Shown: positions 1 through 8,221, counted from the stretch's first letter. The stretch is DNA of 34,013 nt from Bacteroidota bacterium (GCA_011042635.1 DQWH01000190.1:1-34013), one strand, 5' to 3'. Notes: generated by a model from the letters alone, not told the origin. A program made the numbers and translations.

Positions 1-219
1 GAACTGGTTGGTCATGAAAAGCTGGTAGAGCAAGCCAAGAACAACACCATGGACAATTTCAAATATGGTTTTGAAGAGGTATTTTTGAATACGCTGATAA
101 ACCGGATGGATCAAAATCAGGAACTTTTCGCCAAGATGATGGATGATGATGAATTTTCAAGGGTGGTGAAGAGATTGTTATTGGAGAAAGTATATGCCAG
201 ACTGAGGGAAGCGGTGTAA
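1..219 (+). CDS. hsdR: Type I restriction enzyme R subunit, C-terminal fragment
   Basis: An open frame runs from the window edge to a TAA at 217-219, giving 72 residues with no start inside the window. The acidic helical tail contains NTLINRMDQNQELFAKMMDD followed by LEKVYARLREAV. This resembles the extreme C-terminus of type I restriction endonuclease R subunits, which use the helical C-terminal region to bind the rest of the complex. HsdR is the DNA translocase and nuclease subunit of type I restriction-modification enzymes. No methylase or specificity subunit is visible, so the rest of the system, if present, lies to the left. The assignment rests on recognising a short tail only. Confidence 0.65.
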   Translation, partial: ELVGHEKLVEQAKNNTMDNFKYGFEEVFLNTLINRMDQNQELFAKMMDDDEFSRVVKRLLLEKVYARLREAV

Positions 220-254
220 ATACCGCATTCCTTACCAGTACATAAATCGTACAT

Positions 255-287
255 AAAAAAACTAACCCCCTGAATGTCAGAGGGTAT
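255..287 (-). terminator. Rho-independent terminator of tRNA-Arg
   Basis: Read on the minus strand, the segment just downstream of the tRNA 3' end forms an 8-bp stem (278-285 with 265-272) with one G-U pair and a 5-base loop. After a few bases comes a run of seven T (complement of 255-261). The position directly after the tRNA and the T tract on the correct strand support a terminator. Confidence 0.7.
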
Positions 288-290
288 TAG

Positions 291-362
291 TAGCCCCGCC
301 AGGAATCGAACCTGAATCTAAGGTTTAGGAAACCTCCGTTCTATCCATTGAACTACGGGGCC
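291..362 (-). tRNA. tRNA-Arg (anticodon CCT)
   Basis: The minus strand folds as a full cloverleaf. The acceptor stem is GGCCCCG with CGGGGCT plus discriminator A, the D arm is GTTC/GAAC, and the anticodon arm is GAGGT/ACCTT around loop TTCCTAA (anticodon CCT). The T arm is TCAGG/CCTGG around TTCGATT. The 72-base RNA has no variable-arm extension, and CCA is not encoded. It decodes AGG arginine codons. Its 3' end faces the restriction gene fragment on the left. Confidence 0.95.
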
Positions 363-453
363 GGGTTCTGGTAGCGTAATGGGTGTTGCGCAAACCGGAT
401 GCAAATATACTGCTTTCCGGATTTTTATCAAAAAGAGACCGGTTTTGCCTTTT

Positions 454-2556
454 CTAAGCCTCCTCGCGCCAGCCGTACGCTATCACAACCCGCACCTTGA
501 GCTTTGCGTTCAGGCCGAATCCGTCAATGTGTTCGTATTTGATGGGAATGCACTCGAAATAGTTGTGCCGCATAATTTCGGTACCCGGCGTCCCGTCGGT
601 GGTTTCAATGATCGACATGGCCCGGTCATGATCGTTGCCGGTAACGGTATTGTATACCCAGGCAGAAATATCCTGGCCCTCATTGTAATCGCAGGTGAGA
701 GTAACGGTCCTTTCTTCCAGGTTTACCTCAACGGCAGGTGTGAACCAGGTCCCGGTGGAAACCCCTTCAATCTCCACCAGCTTGTCGGTTTCCGGATTGT
801 AAGAATGCTCCCCTCCCAGTACACCGTCCCAGAAACAACCGGCCACATTGTCGGGAAGGCTGTTGTGCACCATGGTGAAACGGGTCCTGCCGTCGTTGCC
901 GGTTTCATAGCTTTCAGGCAGGTAGCTGAAAAAAATCCAGCGACTGGTTTCTGTTCCGGCCAGGTTTTTAATAATCACCGATGCATTACGGGTTACTGCC
1001 GAAGGATCGTCAAACCAGGCCTTGATATTGTTTGCGTCAGACTCATTGGTGGTTTCAAAAATCAGGGGATACTCCATGGTCAGGCCCGGTTCTTCATGAT
1101 AGACCAGCTCGCCGCTGCCACTGTATCCGTTCGGGGTGGTGATGCGTTCGGTTTCATGGCCAATGCTGTTGATAATCACCATCTTGTCAGTTGTTGATAT
1201 CCCTTCGATTTCCATTTCTGCCAGGTTGTTCAGAATATCCGGGAAATTCATGGTGTATCCTTCACCCAGGAGCCCGGAAATTTGCGATACATGCACGGTG
1301 TCAATTTCAATGCTACCGGTAAGCGTCCCGTCCACCTGCAAATTCCCTGCAAAATAGGCATTTCCCTGCCCGTCGATTTTCACCCGGTCGGTCCAGGAAC
1401 CTGAGTATGTCCTGTAATACAAGGGATATGCTGAATTAACCGTCAGGTTGTACCCGGAGGTGCTGGTTTGCAGGATCAACCCTTCTTCCCAGTTCAGGTT
1501 CACATTGTTTCCGTTTTCACCACGAAGATACAGAGAACCGGGAGAAAGGGCAGTCAGGTAATTATACGCCGGATTCAGAAGTTCCATTACCGGGGAGGTT
1601 TCTTCATCGTACAGTCGGAAAATATCGGCCCGCGGCCGGAATTCCGATGCCCATTCCGAGGATATGGCTAGAGCCAGGTGGTTCTGTGTCTGCCGGTCGT
1701 AATCGGGCATCCGGATGTGCAGGCCCGGTGCGGGAAAATCATTCATTACCGCCACATCCAGCAGGGCTTGCGGCTCATTGGTTCCTATGCCCAGCATGCT
1801 GTCCTTCCCGGTGATCCATCCTCCGTCACTCCCGAGTTGGATACTTACCAGCGTGGAGTCCTCCCCGCCGAAAACACCCAGGGTGTTTGGCCGGTCAATG
1901 TCGGTAAGGTAAGCGTCGTTGCCGATCAGCAGGTTTCGTCCGCCGGCTTCAAAATCGTCCGGCAGTTCGAGCTGGGTGGTGCCGGTTTCATTCCCGATCA
2001 GCACCTTTCCTGCCGTGTAGCTGATCCCGTCCGGAGTGTTGGTCCACACGGAAGGCAGCTCCACTTCATTGCCACGGCTGATGGATAGAAAATTTTCATT
2101 GAGAACCAGCTCCTGCAGTTCATTTTCAGGATCGGCATCGGCATCGTCGGTGTTTACCGCATCGCGTGCCAGCAAAGCATAAGGGACACTGAGTAGCTGA
2201 CTGGTTCCCATCAGTGTATAATCATTCCCACCAGTGGCATCCAGGGATAGTTCCAGGAAATAGCTGTGACCGGCCCAGTCGATGTTTCCGAGATCCCCGT
2301 TCAAAATGGTGCCGTTACCGATTTCCAGGCTAACCAGTCCCTGGTCATTGGTTTGCACCTGATGGGTTTCGGTAAATACCTCTGTTCCCGTAGGTGCATC
2401 CGCAAGGAGGCGGATTCTGAGGCTGACGTTGTGTCCGGCTAACGGATTCCCGGACGGATCCCGGATAACAGCCTGATAATGGATGGTTTCCGGCACCTGG
2501 GCGGTGAGTGCTGGCAGGATGAATCCGAAACCGATAAGCAATAGAAAACGTTTCAT
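454..2556 (-). CDS. Secreted protein with Bacteroidota surface-protein N-terminus and two tail-tube-like C-terminal domains
   Basis: A 700-residue protein. I choose the ATG at 2556 because MKRFLLLIGFGFILPALTAQ is a clean signal peptide; an ATG eight codons upstream would spoil it. Residues 20-135 (PETIHYQAVIRD, then LLSVPYALLARDA) match a module common at the start of Bacteroidota secreted repeat or tail-fibre-like proteins. Residues 140-440 are a long low-complexity beta-rich stalk. Residues about 447-570 and 593-700 look like two copies of one domain. Each starts EIEGxST and has an I-AW segment, a basic/acidic strand pair and a closing aromatic-KYE or SYE segment. That pattern resembles phage/T4 gp19-type tail-tube proteins. 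No T9SS tail follows. The gene is monocistronic. Function is unknown; a surface fibre or adhesin is my guess. Confidence 0.8.
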   Translation of the reverse strand: MKRFLLLIGFGFILPALTAQVPETIHYQAVIRDPSGNPLAGHNVSLRIRLLADAPTGTEVFTETHQVQTNDQGLVSLEIGNGTILNGDLGNIDWAGHSYFLELSLDATGGNDYTLMGTSQLLSVPYALLARDAVNTDDADADPENELQELVLNENFLSISRGNEVELPSVWTNTPDGISYTAGKVLIGNETGTTQLELPDDFEAGGRNLLIGNDAYLTDIDRPNTLGVFGGEDSTLVSIQLGSDGGWITGKDSMLGIGTNEPQALLDVAVMNDFPAPGLHIRMPDYDRQTQNHLALAISSEWASEFRPRADIFRLYDEETSPVMELLNPAYNYLTALSPGSLYLRGENGNNVNLNWEEGLILQTSTSGYNLTVNSAYPLYYRTYSGSWTDRVKIDGQGNAYFAGNLQVDGTLTGSIEIDTVHVSQISGLLGEGYTMNFPDILNNLAEMEIEGISTTDKMVIINSIGHETERITTPNGYSGSGELVYHEEPGLTMEYPLIFETTNESDANNIKAWFDDPSAVTRNASVIIKNLAGTETSRWIFFSYLPESYETGNDGRTRFTMVHNSLPDNVAGCFWDGVLGGEHSYNPETDKLVEIEGVSTGTWFTPAVEVNLEERTVTLTCDYNEGQDISAWVYNTVTGNDHDRAMSIIETTDGTPGTEIMRHNYFECIPIKYEHIDGFGLNAKLKVRVVIAYGWREEA

Positions 2557-2581
2557 GGGTTGGTTTGTGTGATAAACCAAT

Positions 2582-2612
2582 CAAGTTACGGAAAACAATT
2601 TATCAGACCAAA
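2582..2612 (-). promoter_or_regulatory. Candidate promoter for the secreted tail-tube-like protein
   Basis: On the minus strand TTTG (complement of 2609-2612) is followed after about 20 bases by TAACTTG (complement of 2582-2588). This is close to the Bacteroidota pattern TTTG-N19-TAnnTTTG. It would leave a leader of roughly 20-25 bases before the ATG at 2556, which supports that start. The -7 element is one T short of consensus. Confidence 0.4.
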
Positions 2613-2651
2613 TCAGTATCTGGTATGCTTCTCGTTCAGCTACCTGATCCA

Positions 2652-2840
2652 TTAACCCCGGATATGCCTTTCCGCATGATAGGGTGACCGGATCAGGGGG
2701 ACGCTTTCCACCATGGAAGGATCCCTCTTCAGCTCCTCCCACCGGGAAAACTCTAAAATCTCCGGGGAAAGGTATCCCCCGGGTTTTTCTCTTTCACCTT
2801 CCGGATGGTATTTCATAGAAATAAGATACCGGGGGTTCAT
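2652..2840 (-). CDS. Possible small protein, 62 residues, unrecognised
   Basis: An ATG-to-TAA frame inside the long gap between the tail-tube-like protein and the CvpA gene. The product is hydrophilic and mixed-charge, with no signal peptide or membrane segment. An internal ATG at residue 9 (MKYHPEGEREKPGG) may be the true start, giving 54 residues. The composition looks protein-like, but I recognise no family. The start lies about 13 bases downstream, in minus-strand terms, of the 12-bp palindrome array at 2853-2896, which could be its control region. It could equally be a chance frame or a gene remnant. Confidence 0.25.
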   Translation of the reverse strand: MNPRYLISMKYHPEGEREKPGGYLSPEILEFSRWEELKRDPSMVESVPLIRSPYHAERHIRG

Positions 2841-2852
2841 TGCATTATCTAA

Positions 2853-2896
2853 CTACGTAGGTAACTACGTAGATACCTACGTAGATATCAACGTAG
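2853..2896. repeat. Four tandem 8-bp palindromes at exact 12-bp spacing
   Basis: CTACGTAG occurs at 2853-2860, 2865-2872 and 2877-2884, with a one-mismatch copy CAACGTAG at 2889-2896. Copies start every 12 bases and are separated by the 4-base linkers GTAA, ATAC and ATAT. Each unit is self-complementary. The array lies in the 466-base gap between 2557 and 3022. It is followed by an AT-rich stretch (2897-2970) and then the cvpA promoter. The layout suggests a multi-site protein-binding element (operator or iteron-like); no function is established. Confidence 0.85.
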
Positions 2897-2979
2897 TAAA
2901 AATCAGTGCAAGAGTATATTGCATAAAATATATGATTGGTAATATATAAATAAATGCAAAATAACCGGTAAACGCCGAG

Positions 2980-3008
2980 TTGGTCGCCAATAATTTTCCC
3001 TATTTTTG
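2980..3008 (+). promoter_or_regulatory. Promoter of the CvpA-like gene
   Basis: TATTTTTG at 3001-3008 is an exact TAnnTTTG match to the Bacteroidota -7 element. A TTG at 2980-2982 lies 18 bases upstream as a -33 element. The start codon follows at 3023. Confidence 0.65.
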
Positions 3009-3022
3009 TCAAAACCGTTTTT

Positions 3023-3556
3023 ATGAACTATCTCGATATCATTCTGGCCATTCCCCTTTTATGGGCTGTTTACCGGGGATTTACAAAAGGTCTGGTGATT
3101 GAGGTGGCGTCCCTGGCGGCCCTGATCCTGGGAATATGGGGCGCTATCCGGTTTTCGTGGTTCACGGCCGATGTGTTGACCCGCCAGTTGGAATGGACCT
3201 CTCCCTATCTTCCCGTGATCTCATTTGCCATTACCTTCATTGTGATAGTCATCGGGGTTCATTTGGTGGCCAGGTTAGTCGACAAACTGGTGCGGGCTGT
3301 GGCCCTGGGCCCTTTCAACCGCATACTGGGAGTGGTGTTCGGCGTGGCTAAGATGGGCTTTATTCTGAGCATCATCCTGGTTGTTGTCAATGGCATCGAC
3401 AAAAACGCCCGGTTTATTCCTTCAGAAGACAGGGAGCAATCGGTGCTGTACGGTCCGGTCTCGTCGTTTGCCCCGGCCCTGTTTCCTTATCTGAACTTTG
3501 AAGAGATCAGGGATCACATCCGGAAAGAAGAAACGGACGAAGAAATACGGGTGTAA
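3023..3556 (+). CDS. CvpA family inner-membrane protein
   Basis: A 177-residue protein with four hydrophobic segments (roughly residues 5-20, 28-45, 63-85 and 105-125) and a charged cytoplasmic tail. The opening NYLDIILAIPLLWAVYRGF, with the following G-F-KG-V-EVASL pattern, is the hallmark of CvpA proteins, whose founding E. coli member is needed for colicin V production. Bacteroidota members are usually housekeeping membrane proteins of unclear role, and there is no sign of bacteriocin genes here. A good promoter sits just upstream. A separate TAnnTTTG box precedes tyrS 61 bases downstream, so the two may be transcribed separately. Confidence 0.85.
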   Translation: MNYLDIILAIPLLWAVYRGFTKGLVIEVASLAALILGIWGAIRFSWFTADVLTRQLEWTSPYLPVISFAITFIVIVIGVHLVARLVDKLVRAVALGPFNRILGVVFGVAKMGFILSIILVVVNGIDKNARFIPSEDREQSVLYGPVSSFAPALFPYLNFEEIRDHIRKEETDEEIRV

Positions 3557-3592
3557 ACGGACGGCCGGTACGGGTTAATTAACTGCAATTGC

Positions 3593-3600
3593 TATCTTTG
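3593..3600 (+). promoter_or_regulatory. -7 element of the tyrS promoter
   Basis: TATCTTTG matches TAnnTTTG exactly and lies 17 bases before the tyrS ATG at 3618. No clear TTTG -33 element is visible at the expected distance. No T-box leader is present. Confidence 0.5.
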
Positions 3601-3617
3601 CAGAAATATCCGCAACC

Positions 3618-4913
3618 ATGAATTTTGTTGAAGAACTGCGATGGAGGGGGATGATACACGATATGACCCCCGGAACCGAAGAACTGGTGGAGAAAGAAAT
3701 GACGACGGCCTATGTGGGTATCGATCCTACGGCCGATTCCCTGCACATAGGCCACCTGGTGAGCGTGATGATGCTGAAGCATTTCCAGGCTTGCGGACAC
3801 AAACCCATTGTGCTGATTGGCGGGGCTACGGGCATGATCGGGGATCCTTCGGGAAAATCGCTGGAAAGGAACCTGCTGGATGAAAAAACCCTGCGGCATA
3901 ATCAGGAAAAGCTGAAGCAGCAGCTGGCCCGCTTCCTGGATTTTGATCCTTCCAGAGCCAATGCGGCCGAAATGGTGAATAATTACGACTGGATGAAGGA
4001 GTATACCTTCCTGGGCTTCATCCGGGATATCGGAAAGCACATCACGGTCAATTACATGATGTCGAAAGATTCGGTGAAAAAACGCCTGGGAGAAGATGCC
4101 ACATCGGGGATGTCGTTTACCGAATTCTCCTATCAGCTGGTACAGGGAACCGATTTTCTGCACCTTTTTCAGGAAAAGAACTGCAAGCTGCAAATGGGGG
4201 GGAGCGACCAGTGGGGAAACATCGTGACCGGCACCGAACTGATCCGGCGGAAACTGGGCGGGGAAGCCTATGCCCTTACCTGTCCCCTGATCACCAAATC
4301 CGACGGAGGAAAATTCGGGAAAACCGAAGACGGGAATGTGTGGCTTGACCCGGGGAAAACCTCGCCTTATAAGTTCTATCAGTTCTGGCTGAATGTTTCC
4401 GATGCCGATGCGGAAAAGTATATCAAAATTTTTACCGGTCTCGGCAGGGAGCGGATCGAACAACTGACTGAGGAACACAGGCGGCAACCGCACAAACGGA
4501 TCCTGCAAAAGGAGTTGGCCTGCCAGGTGACCACCATGGTTCATTCGGCCGAAGAAACCCGGAAAGTAGTGGAAGCCTCGGCCATCCTTTTCGGGCAGGG
4601 TACCACCGAATCGCTCCGGCGCATGGATGAAAAAACCTTTCTGAACGTTTTCGAAGGAGTGCCCGTGGATGAGATCGGCCTCCCCTTGCTTGAAAAAGGG
4701 GTCAATGTGGTAGAACTGCTGGGTGAACATACGGGCGTTTTCCCTTCCAAGGGCGAGTGCCGCCGGATGATCAAAGGAGGAGGCCTGAGTCTGAACAGGG
4801 AAAAGGTGGGGTCTCCCGAATTAACGGTTACCGCCGCTCACCTGCTGAACGGAAAATATCTTCTGGTGCAGAAAGGAAAAAAGAACTACCACTTACTAAA
4901 AGTGGCCGACTGA
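3618..4913 (+). CDS. tyrS: Tyrosine--tRNA ligase
   Basis: A 431-residue class I aminoacyl-tRNA synthetase that charges tRNA-Tyr with tyrosine in the cytoplasm. The N-terminal catalytic fold has [16 protein letters not shown] with the HIGH signature at residues 43-46. The KMSKS-equivalent loop is KFGKT at 232-236, the form seen in bacterial TyrRS. The tyrosine-site segment MGGSDQWGN is at 193-201. A C-terminal S4-like RNA-binding domain covers about 350-431 ([17 protein letters not shown]). Length is normal (E. coli 424). The first gene of the surface-glycan group starts 33 bases downstream on the same strand, so read-through is likely. Confidence 0.97.
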   Translation: MNFVEELRWRGMIHDMTPGTEELVEKEMTTAYVGIDPTADSLHIGHLVSVMMLKHFQACGHKPIVLIGGATGMIGDPSGKSLERNLLDEKTLRHNQEKLKQQLARFLDFDPSRANAAEMVNNYDWMKEYTFLGFIRDIGKHITVNYMMSKDSVKKRLGEDATSGMSFTEFSYQLVQGTDFLHLFQEKNCKLQMGGSDQWGNIVTGTELIRRKLGGEAYALTCPLITKSDGGKFGKTEDGNVWLDPGKTSPYKFYQFWLNVSDADAEKYIKIFTGLGRERIEQLTEEHRRQPHKRILQKELACQVTTMVHSAEETRKVVEASAILFGQGTTESLRRMDEKTFLNVFEGVPVDEIGLPLLEKGVNVVELLGEHTGVFPSKGECRRMIKGGGLSLNREKVGSPELTVTAAHLLNGKYLLVQKGKKNYHLLKVAD

Positions 4914-4946
4914 CGTTATACATGCATTGAATCAATCCATTGGCCC

Positions 4947-5951
4947 ATGAACCAGGATCCTTTTTCCTTCCGTTCAGGGAACCTGCTGGTTTTTATCTGG
5001 GGGAAACGGGTTCCCCTCCTCATTCTTACCGGTATTGCCGCGGTTGTGTCGGCTGTTGTTTCCCTGCTGATCACACCCAAATATGCGTCTACGGTGGTTC
5101 TTTTCCCTTCTTCATCCACCTCGGTGTCAGAGGCTCTGTTATCCACCAGCCAGTTTGCCACCAACGATCTTCTGGAATTCGGCGAGGAGGAGGAAGTGGA
5201 AAGAATGCTGCAGATCCTGTATTCCGACCGGATCAGGCAGGAACTCGTGGACCGGTTCAACCTGTTTGACCATTATCAGATCGATCCGGATTCCAAATAC
5301 CGGTATTCTGAGCTTTATTCCGAAATGAACGATAATATTTCCTTCCGGAAAACCGAGTTCATGTCCATTGAGATCAGGGTGCTGGATACCGATCCCGGGG
5401 TAGCTGCCGATATGGCCAATACCATTGCAGCCCTGATCGATTCCACCATATACGATATGCAGCGTGAAAAGGCGCGGGAGGCTTTTTTGCTTGTAAAACG
5501 GGAATACGAAAACCTGCAGAACGAGATCAGAACTATGGAGGATTCTCTGGTCAGTTTACGGAAGCTGGGTGTGTACGATTACGAGGAACAATCAAAAGCA
5601 CTGAGCCGGGCCTATGTGAATGCCATGGCATCGGGGGATCAATCACTTGCCGGAGGGCTGGAAAAAAAGCTCCGGGAGCTGGCAGGATACGGCCAGGCCT
5701 ACCAGGGGTTGCAGGATTTTCTGAGGCTGGAAAAGGAAAGGCTCAGCCACCTGAAAACCATGTATCTCCAGGCGAAAGTCGATGCCGAGCAAACCCTGCC
5801 GCATACGTTTGTGGTATCGAAAGCCTGGGAGGCTGAAAAGAAAGCCTATCCCCGGCGGAGCATTATCGTGCTTTCGGCCATGCTCAGCACCTTTGTGCTG
5901 GCCCTGCTGTTGCTGGCCCTGATTGAAGGGATCAGAAACCGGAAATATTAG
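4947..5951 (+). CDS. Wzz-type polysaccharide chain-length protein
   Basis: A 334-residue inner-membrane protein with the Wzz/GumC architecture. TM1 lies at about residues 24-45 (LLILTGIAAVVSAVVSLLIT) followed directly by PKYASTVVLF. A large periplasmic region includes a coiled-coil stretch at about 165-290. TM2 is near the C-terminus (about 308-328), ending in a short basic tail. Members set the length or export of O-antigen or exopolysaccharide chains. There is no C-terminal tyrosine kinase domain. An O-antigen ligase/polymerase gene follows 9 bases later and a methyltransferase overlaps that, so the three form a tight unit for surface glycan assembly. No glycosyltransferases are in the window. 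Confidence 0.85.
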   Translation: MNQDPFSFRSGNLLVFIWGKRVPLLILTGIAAVVSAVVSLLITPKYASTVVLFPSSSTSVSEALLSTSQFATNDLLEFGEEEEVERMLQILYSDRIRQELVDRFNLFDHYQIDPDSKYRYSELYSEMNDNISFRKTEFMSIEIRVLDTDPGVAADMANTIAALIDSTIYDMQREKAREAFLLVKREYENLQNEIRTMEDSLVSLRKLGVYDYEEQSKALSRAYVNAMASGDQSLAGGLEKKLRELAGYGQAYQGLQDFLRLEKERLSHLKTMYLQAKVDAEQTLPHTFVVSKAWEAEKKAYPRRSIIVLSAMLSTFVLALLLLALIEGIRNRKY

Positions 5952-5960
5952 ATTCAACCG

Positions 5961-7427
5961 GTGAACCTTGCTATCCGAAACATACTGGTTTATCCGGCCG
6001 TGCTGCTTTTTCTGGCCGTAAACCTGTGGCTGATGACCCGGGATGTGTATGTGCTGAACCTGCTGCCGGTGGCCCTGCTGCTTGTGGTCATTGCTTTTCT
6101 TTCCCTCGACAGGCTGCTGCTGATCATTGTTTTTTTTACCCCTCTTTCCATTCCTCTGAAACACCTGGTGGGGGATATCGGAGTGGATCTGTTTCTTCCC
6201 ACCGAACCGCTGCTGGCAGGTGTCATGATCCTTTTTATACTAAAAGTGATCAGGGAAAAGAGTGCCGATCTGCATATCCTCCTTCATCCGCTGGCTGTGG
6301 TGATCTATATCTATCTGTTCTGGATGGTGGTGACCAGCCTGACCAGTACCCTGCCGCTGGTTTCCGTCAAGCACACCCTGGCGCGGATGTGGTTCGTTAC
6401 CGGGTACTTTTTTGTAGCGGCCCATGTGTTCAGGGATTTCAGGAACATAAAAAAATACCTCTGGGCATATATCCTGTCGCTGACTATAGTGATTTTCTAC
6501 ACCCTGTTCAAACAATATCAGTACGGACTTTTCAACCAGCAGGCCTCGCATTCCACCGTCCATCCCTTCTATAATGACCATACCGCATACGGAGCCGCTC
6601 TGGCGTTCCTCATTCCGGTTCTGGCCGGCTTTGTTTCTGGCCGGAACGGGAAAAAACCGCACAGGATCATCCCGGGGATGTTTCTGACGATCTTTCTGGT
6701 GGCCCTGGTGTTCTCTTATACCCGGGCGGCCTGGGTAAGCCTGGCGGCGGCTGTTGTGGTATTCCTGCTGATCAGGTTCAGGGTCTCACTCACATCGATG
6801 GTGGTGGTTTTGCTGACCGGCACGGCATTCCTGTTCATGTACCGCGCGGAGATCAAGATGAAACTGGAAGCGAATAAGGAAACTTCTTCCACCGATTTTG
6901 CCACCCATGTGCGATCGATCACCAACATTACAAGCGATGCATCGAATGCCGAACGGATCAACCGATGGAAATCGGCCTGGCGGATGTTCAGGGAAAAACC
7001 GGTGTACGGCTGGGGCCCCGGAACATACCAGTTCAATTATGCGGGTTTCCAGATGAAAAAGGAAAGAACATACATCAGCACCAATTTCGGGGATCTGGGG
7101 AATGCACACAGCGAGTACATGGGCCCGCTCTCGGAATCGGGATTCCCCGGCTTATTGACTGTGCTGGCCCTGGTCGGTGTATCGGTTTTTACCGGTTTGC
7201 GTGTGATGCGTCAGGCCAGGGATAAACCGGTCAGCACCCTGGCACTGACCCTGTTGCTGGGGCTGGTGACGTATTTTACCCACGGGTTCCTGAACAATTT
7301 TCTGCATACCGACAAGGCATCGGCTTTGTTCTGGGGATTTATGTCCATGCTGGTGGCTCTGGATATCTATCATACCCGTGGGATATCCCCGGAGACTGCG
7401 CAGGAAGGAAATAATCCTGATTCATGA
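5961..7427 (+). CDS. O-antigen ligase/polymerase family membrane protein
   Basis: A 488-residue protein starting at a GTG, with about 10-12 membrane segments across most of its length. A large extracytoplasmic region at about residues 285-390 includes RINRWKSAWRMFREKPVYGWGPGTYQ. In the Wzy_C/WaaL family the corresponding region carries the R...W..A motif, G-W-GxG, and a downstream H in NAHSEYMGPLSESG. The protein either ligates or polymerises undecaprenyl-linked glycan; sequence alone does not decide which. The GTG start puts the frame 9 bases after the Wzz-like gene. Its TGA overlaps the ATG of the methyltransferase (ATGA at 7424-7427), which suggests translational coupling. Confidence 0.85.
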   Translation: MNLAIRNILVYPAVLLFLAVNLWLMTRDVYVLNLLPVALLLVVIAFLSLDRLLLIIVFFTPLSIPLKHLVGDIGVDLFLPTEPLLAGVMILFILKVIREKSADLHILLHPLAVVIYIYLFWMVVTSLTSTLPLVSVKHTLARMWFVTGYFFVAAHVFRDFRNIKKYLWAYILSLTIVIFYTLFKQYQYGLFNQQASHSTVHPFYNDHTAYGAALAFLIPVLAGFVSGRNGKKPHRIIPGMFLTIFLVALVFSYTRAAWVSLAAAVVVFLLIRFRVSLTSMVVVLLTGTAFLFMYRAEIKMKLEANKETSSTDFATHVRSITNITSDASNAERINRWKSAWRMFREKPVYGWGPGTYQFNYAGFQMKKERTYISTNFGDLGNAHSEYMGPLSESGFPGLLTVLALVGVSVFTGLRVMRQARDKPVSTLALTLLLGLVTYFTHGFLNNFLHTDKASALFWGFMSMLVALDIYHTRGISPETAQEGNNPDS

Positions 7428-8221
7428 ATAAACGAAGATACCTCAGGAACTGGGAGGGGATTGCCCGTGCCGATCCGTTATGGTCCATCTGTACCCATCC
7501 TGACCGGAAAGACGGGAAATGGGGCAGGGAGGAATTTTTCGAAACCGGAAGGGGGGAATGGGGAAGCCTTGTAAGGTATCTGTCGGAACAAAATATTGCC
7601 CTGCCACGGAATGGGAAGGCCCTGGATTTTGGTTGTGGTGTGGGAAGGTTGAGCCGGGCCATGGCCGGGTATTTTTCTACGGTGACCGGGGTGGATGCAT
7701 CGGCTGCTATGATCGGTCTGGCCCGGGAATACCATGCCGGTGAAAATAGCACCATCCGTTTTGTGCATCATGACCAGCCCGGTTTGTCCCTGTTCGGGAA
7801 TAACACCTTTGATTTTATTCTTTCTGTCCTCGTACTGCAGCATATTCCTGTGGAAGAAGGGAAAAATTATCTGCGGGAGATGGCGAGGGTACTGAAACCG
7901 GGAGGGATTCTTCTGTTTCAGGTGCCGGTGGCCGACAGGAGAAAACGGCCTGTGTTTGACCGGTTGCGCACGGTGTTACGAATCAGGGAACGGCTGGCCC
8001 TGGCAGGGATAGGACAGGGATTTCGGATGGAGATGTTTGTGTACCCGGAGGATGAAGTGGAAGCTGTTCTGTCCGGTGTATCCACCGGGATCATTCACCG
8101 GGTTTATACCAACCATACGGAACCCGGATACGCAGGGAAGTTTCAGGTCATATCCCCTGAACAGGCCGGAGATTATGTGAGTGTGATGATGGTGGGAAAG
8201 AAACGGGATACGACAGACTAA
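7424..8221 (+). CDS. Class I SAM-dependent methyltransferase
   Basis: A 265-residue cytoplasmic enzyme with a Rossmann-type SAM-binding core. Motif I is ALDFGCGVGRLSRAM (about residues 66-80) and motif II ends in GVDASAAMI. Motif IV is FDFILSVLVLQHIP, and the post-IV segment is MARVLKPGGILLFQVP. The acceptor cannot be read from sequence; overlap with the O-antigen ligase gene suggests glycan or lipid-carrier modification. Its stop codon overlaps the stop of the convergent SpoIIE phosphatase gene at 8218-8221, leaving no room for a terminator. Confidence 0.85.
   Translation: MNKRRYLRNWEGIARADPLWSICTHPDRKDGKWGREEFFETGRGEWGSLVRYLSEQNIALPRNGKALDFGCGVGRLSRAMAGYFSTVTGVDASAAMIGLAREYHAGENSTIRFVHHDQPGLSLFGNNTFDFILSVLVLQHIPVEEGKNYLREMARVLKPGGILLFQVPVADRRKRPVFDRLRTVLRIRERLALAGIGQGFRMEMFVYPEDEVEAVLSGVSTGIIHRVYTNHTEPGYAGKFQVISPEQAGDYVSVMMVGKKRDTTD

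Noticed and set aside
379-1197. 272-codon plus-strand open frame
   Set aside because: It lies wholly opposite the secreted tail-tube-like gene, which has a signal peptide and recognisable domains. The translated product has no recognisable feature.
2853-2896. CRISPR array
   Set aside because: Units are 8 bp with 4-base linkers, far too short for repeat-spacer structure, and no cas gene is present.
3023-3556. Colicin/bacteriocin production locus because of the CvpA-like gene
   Set aside because: CvpA homologues are widespread housekeeping membrane proteins, and no bacteriocin, immunity or export gene is adjacent.
3579-4730. 383-codon minus-strand open frame
   Set aside because: It lies antisense to tyrS, a certain gene. 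The H/F/G-rich composition is typical of a complementary-strand artefact.
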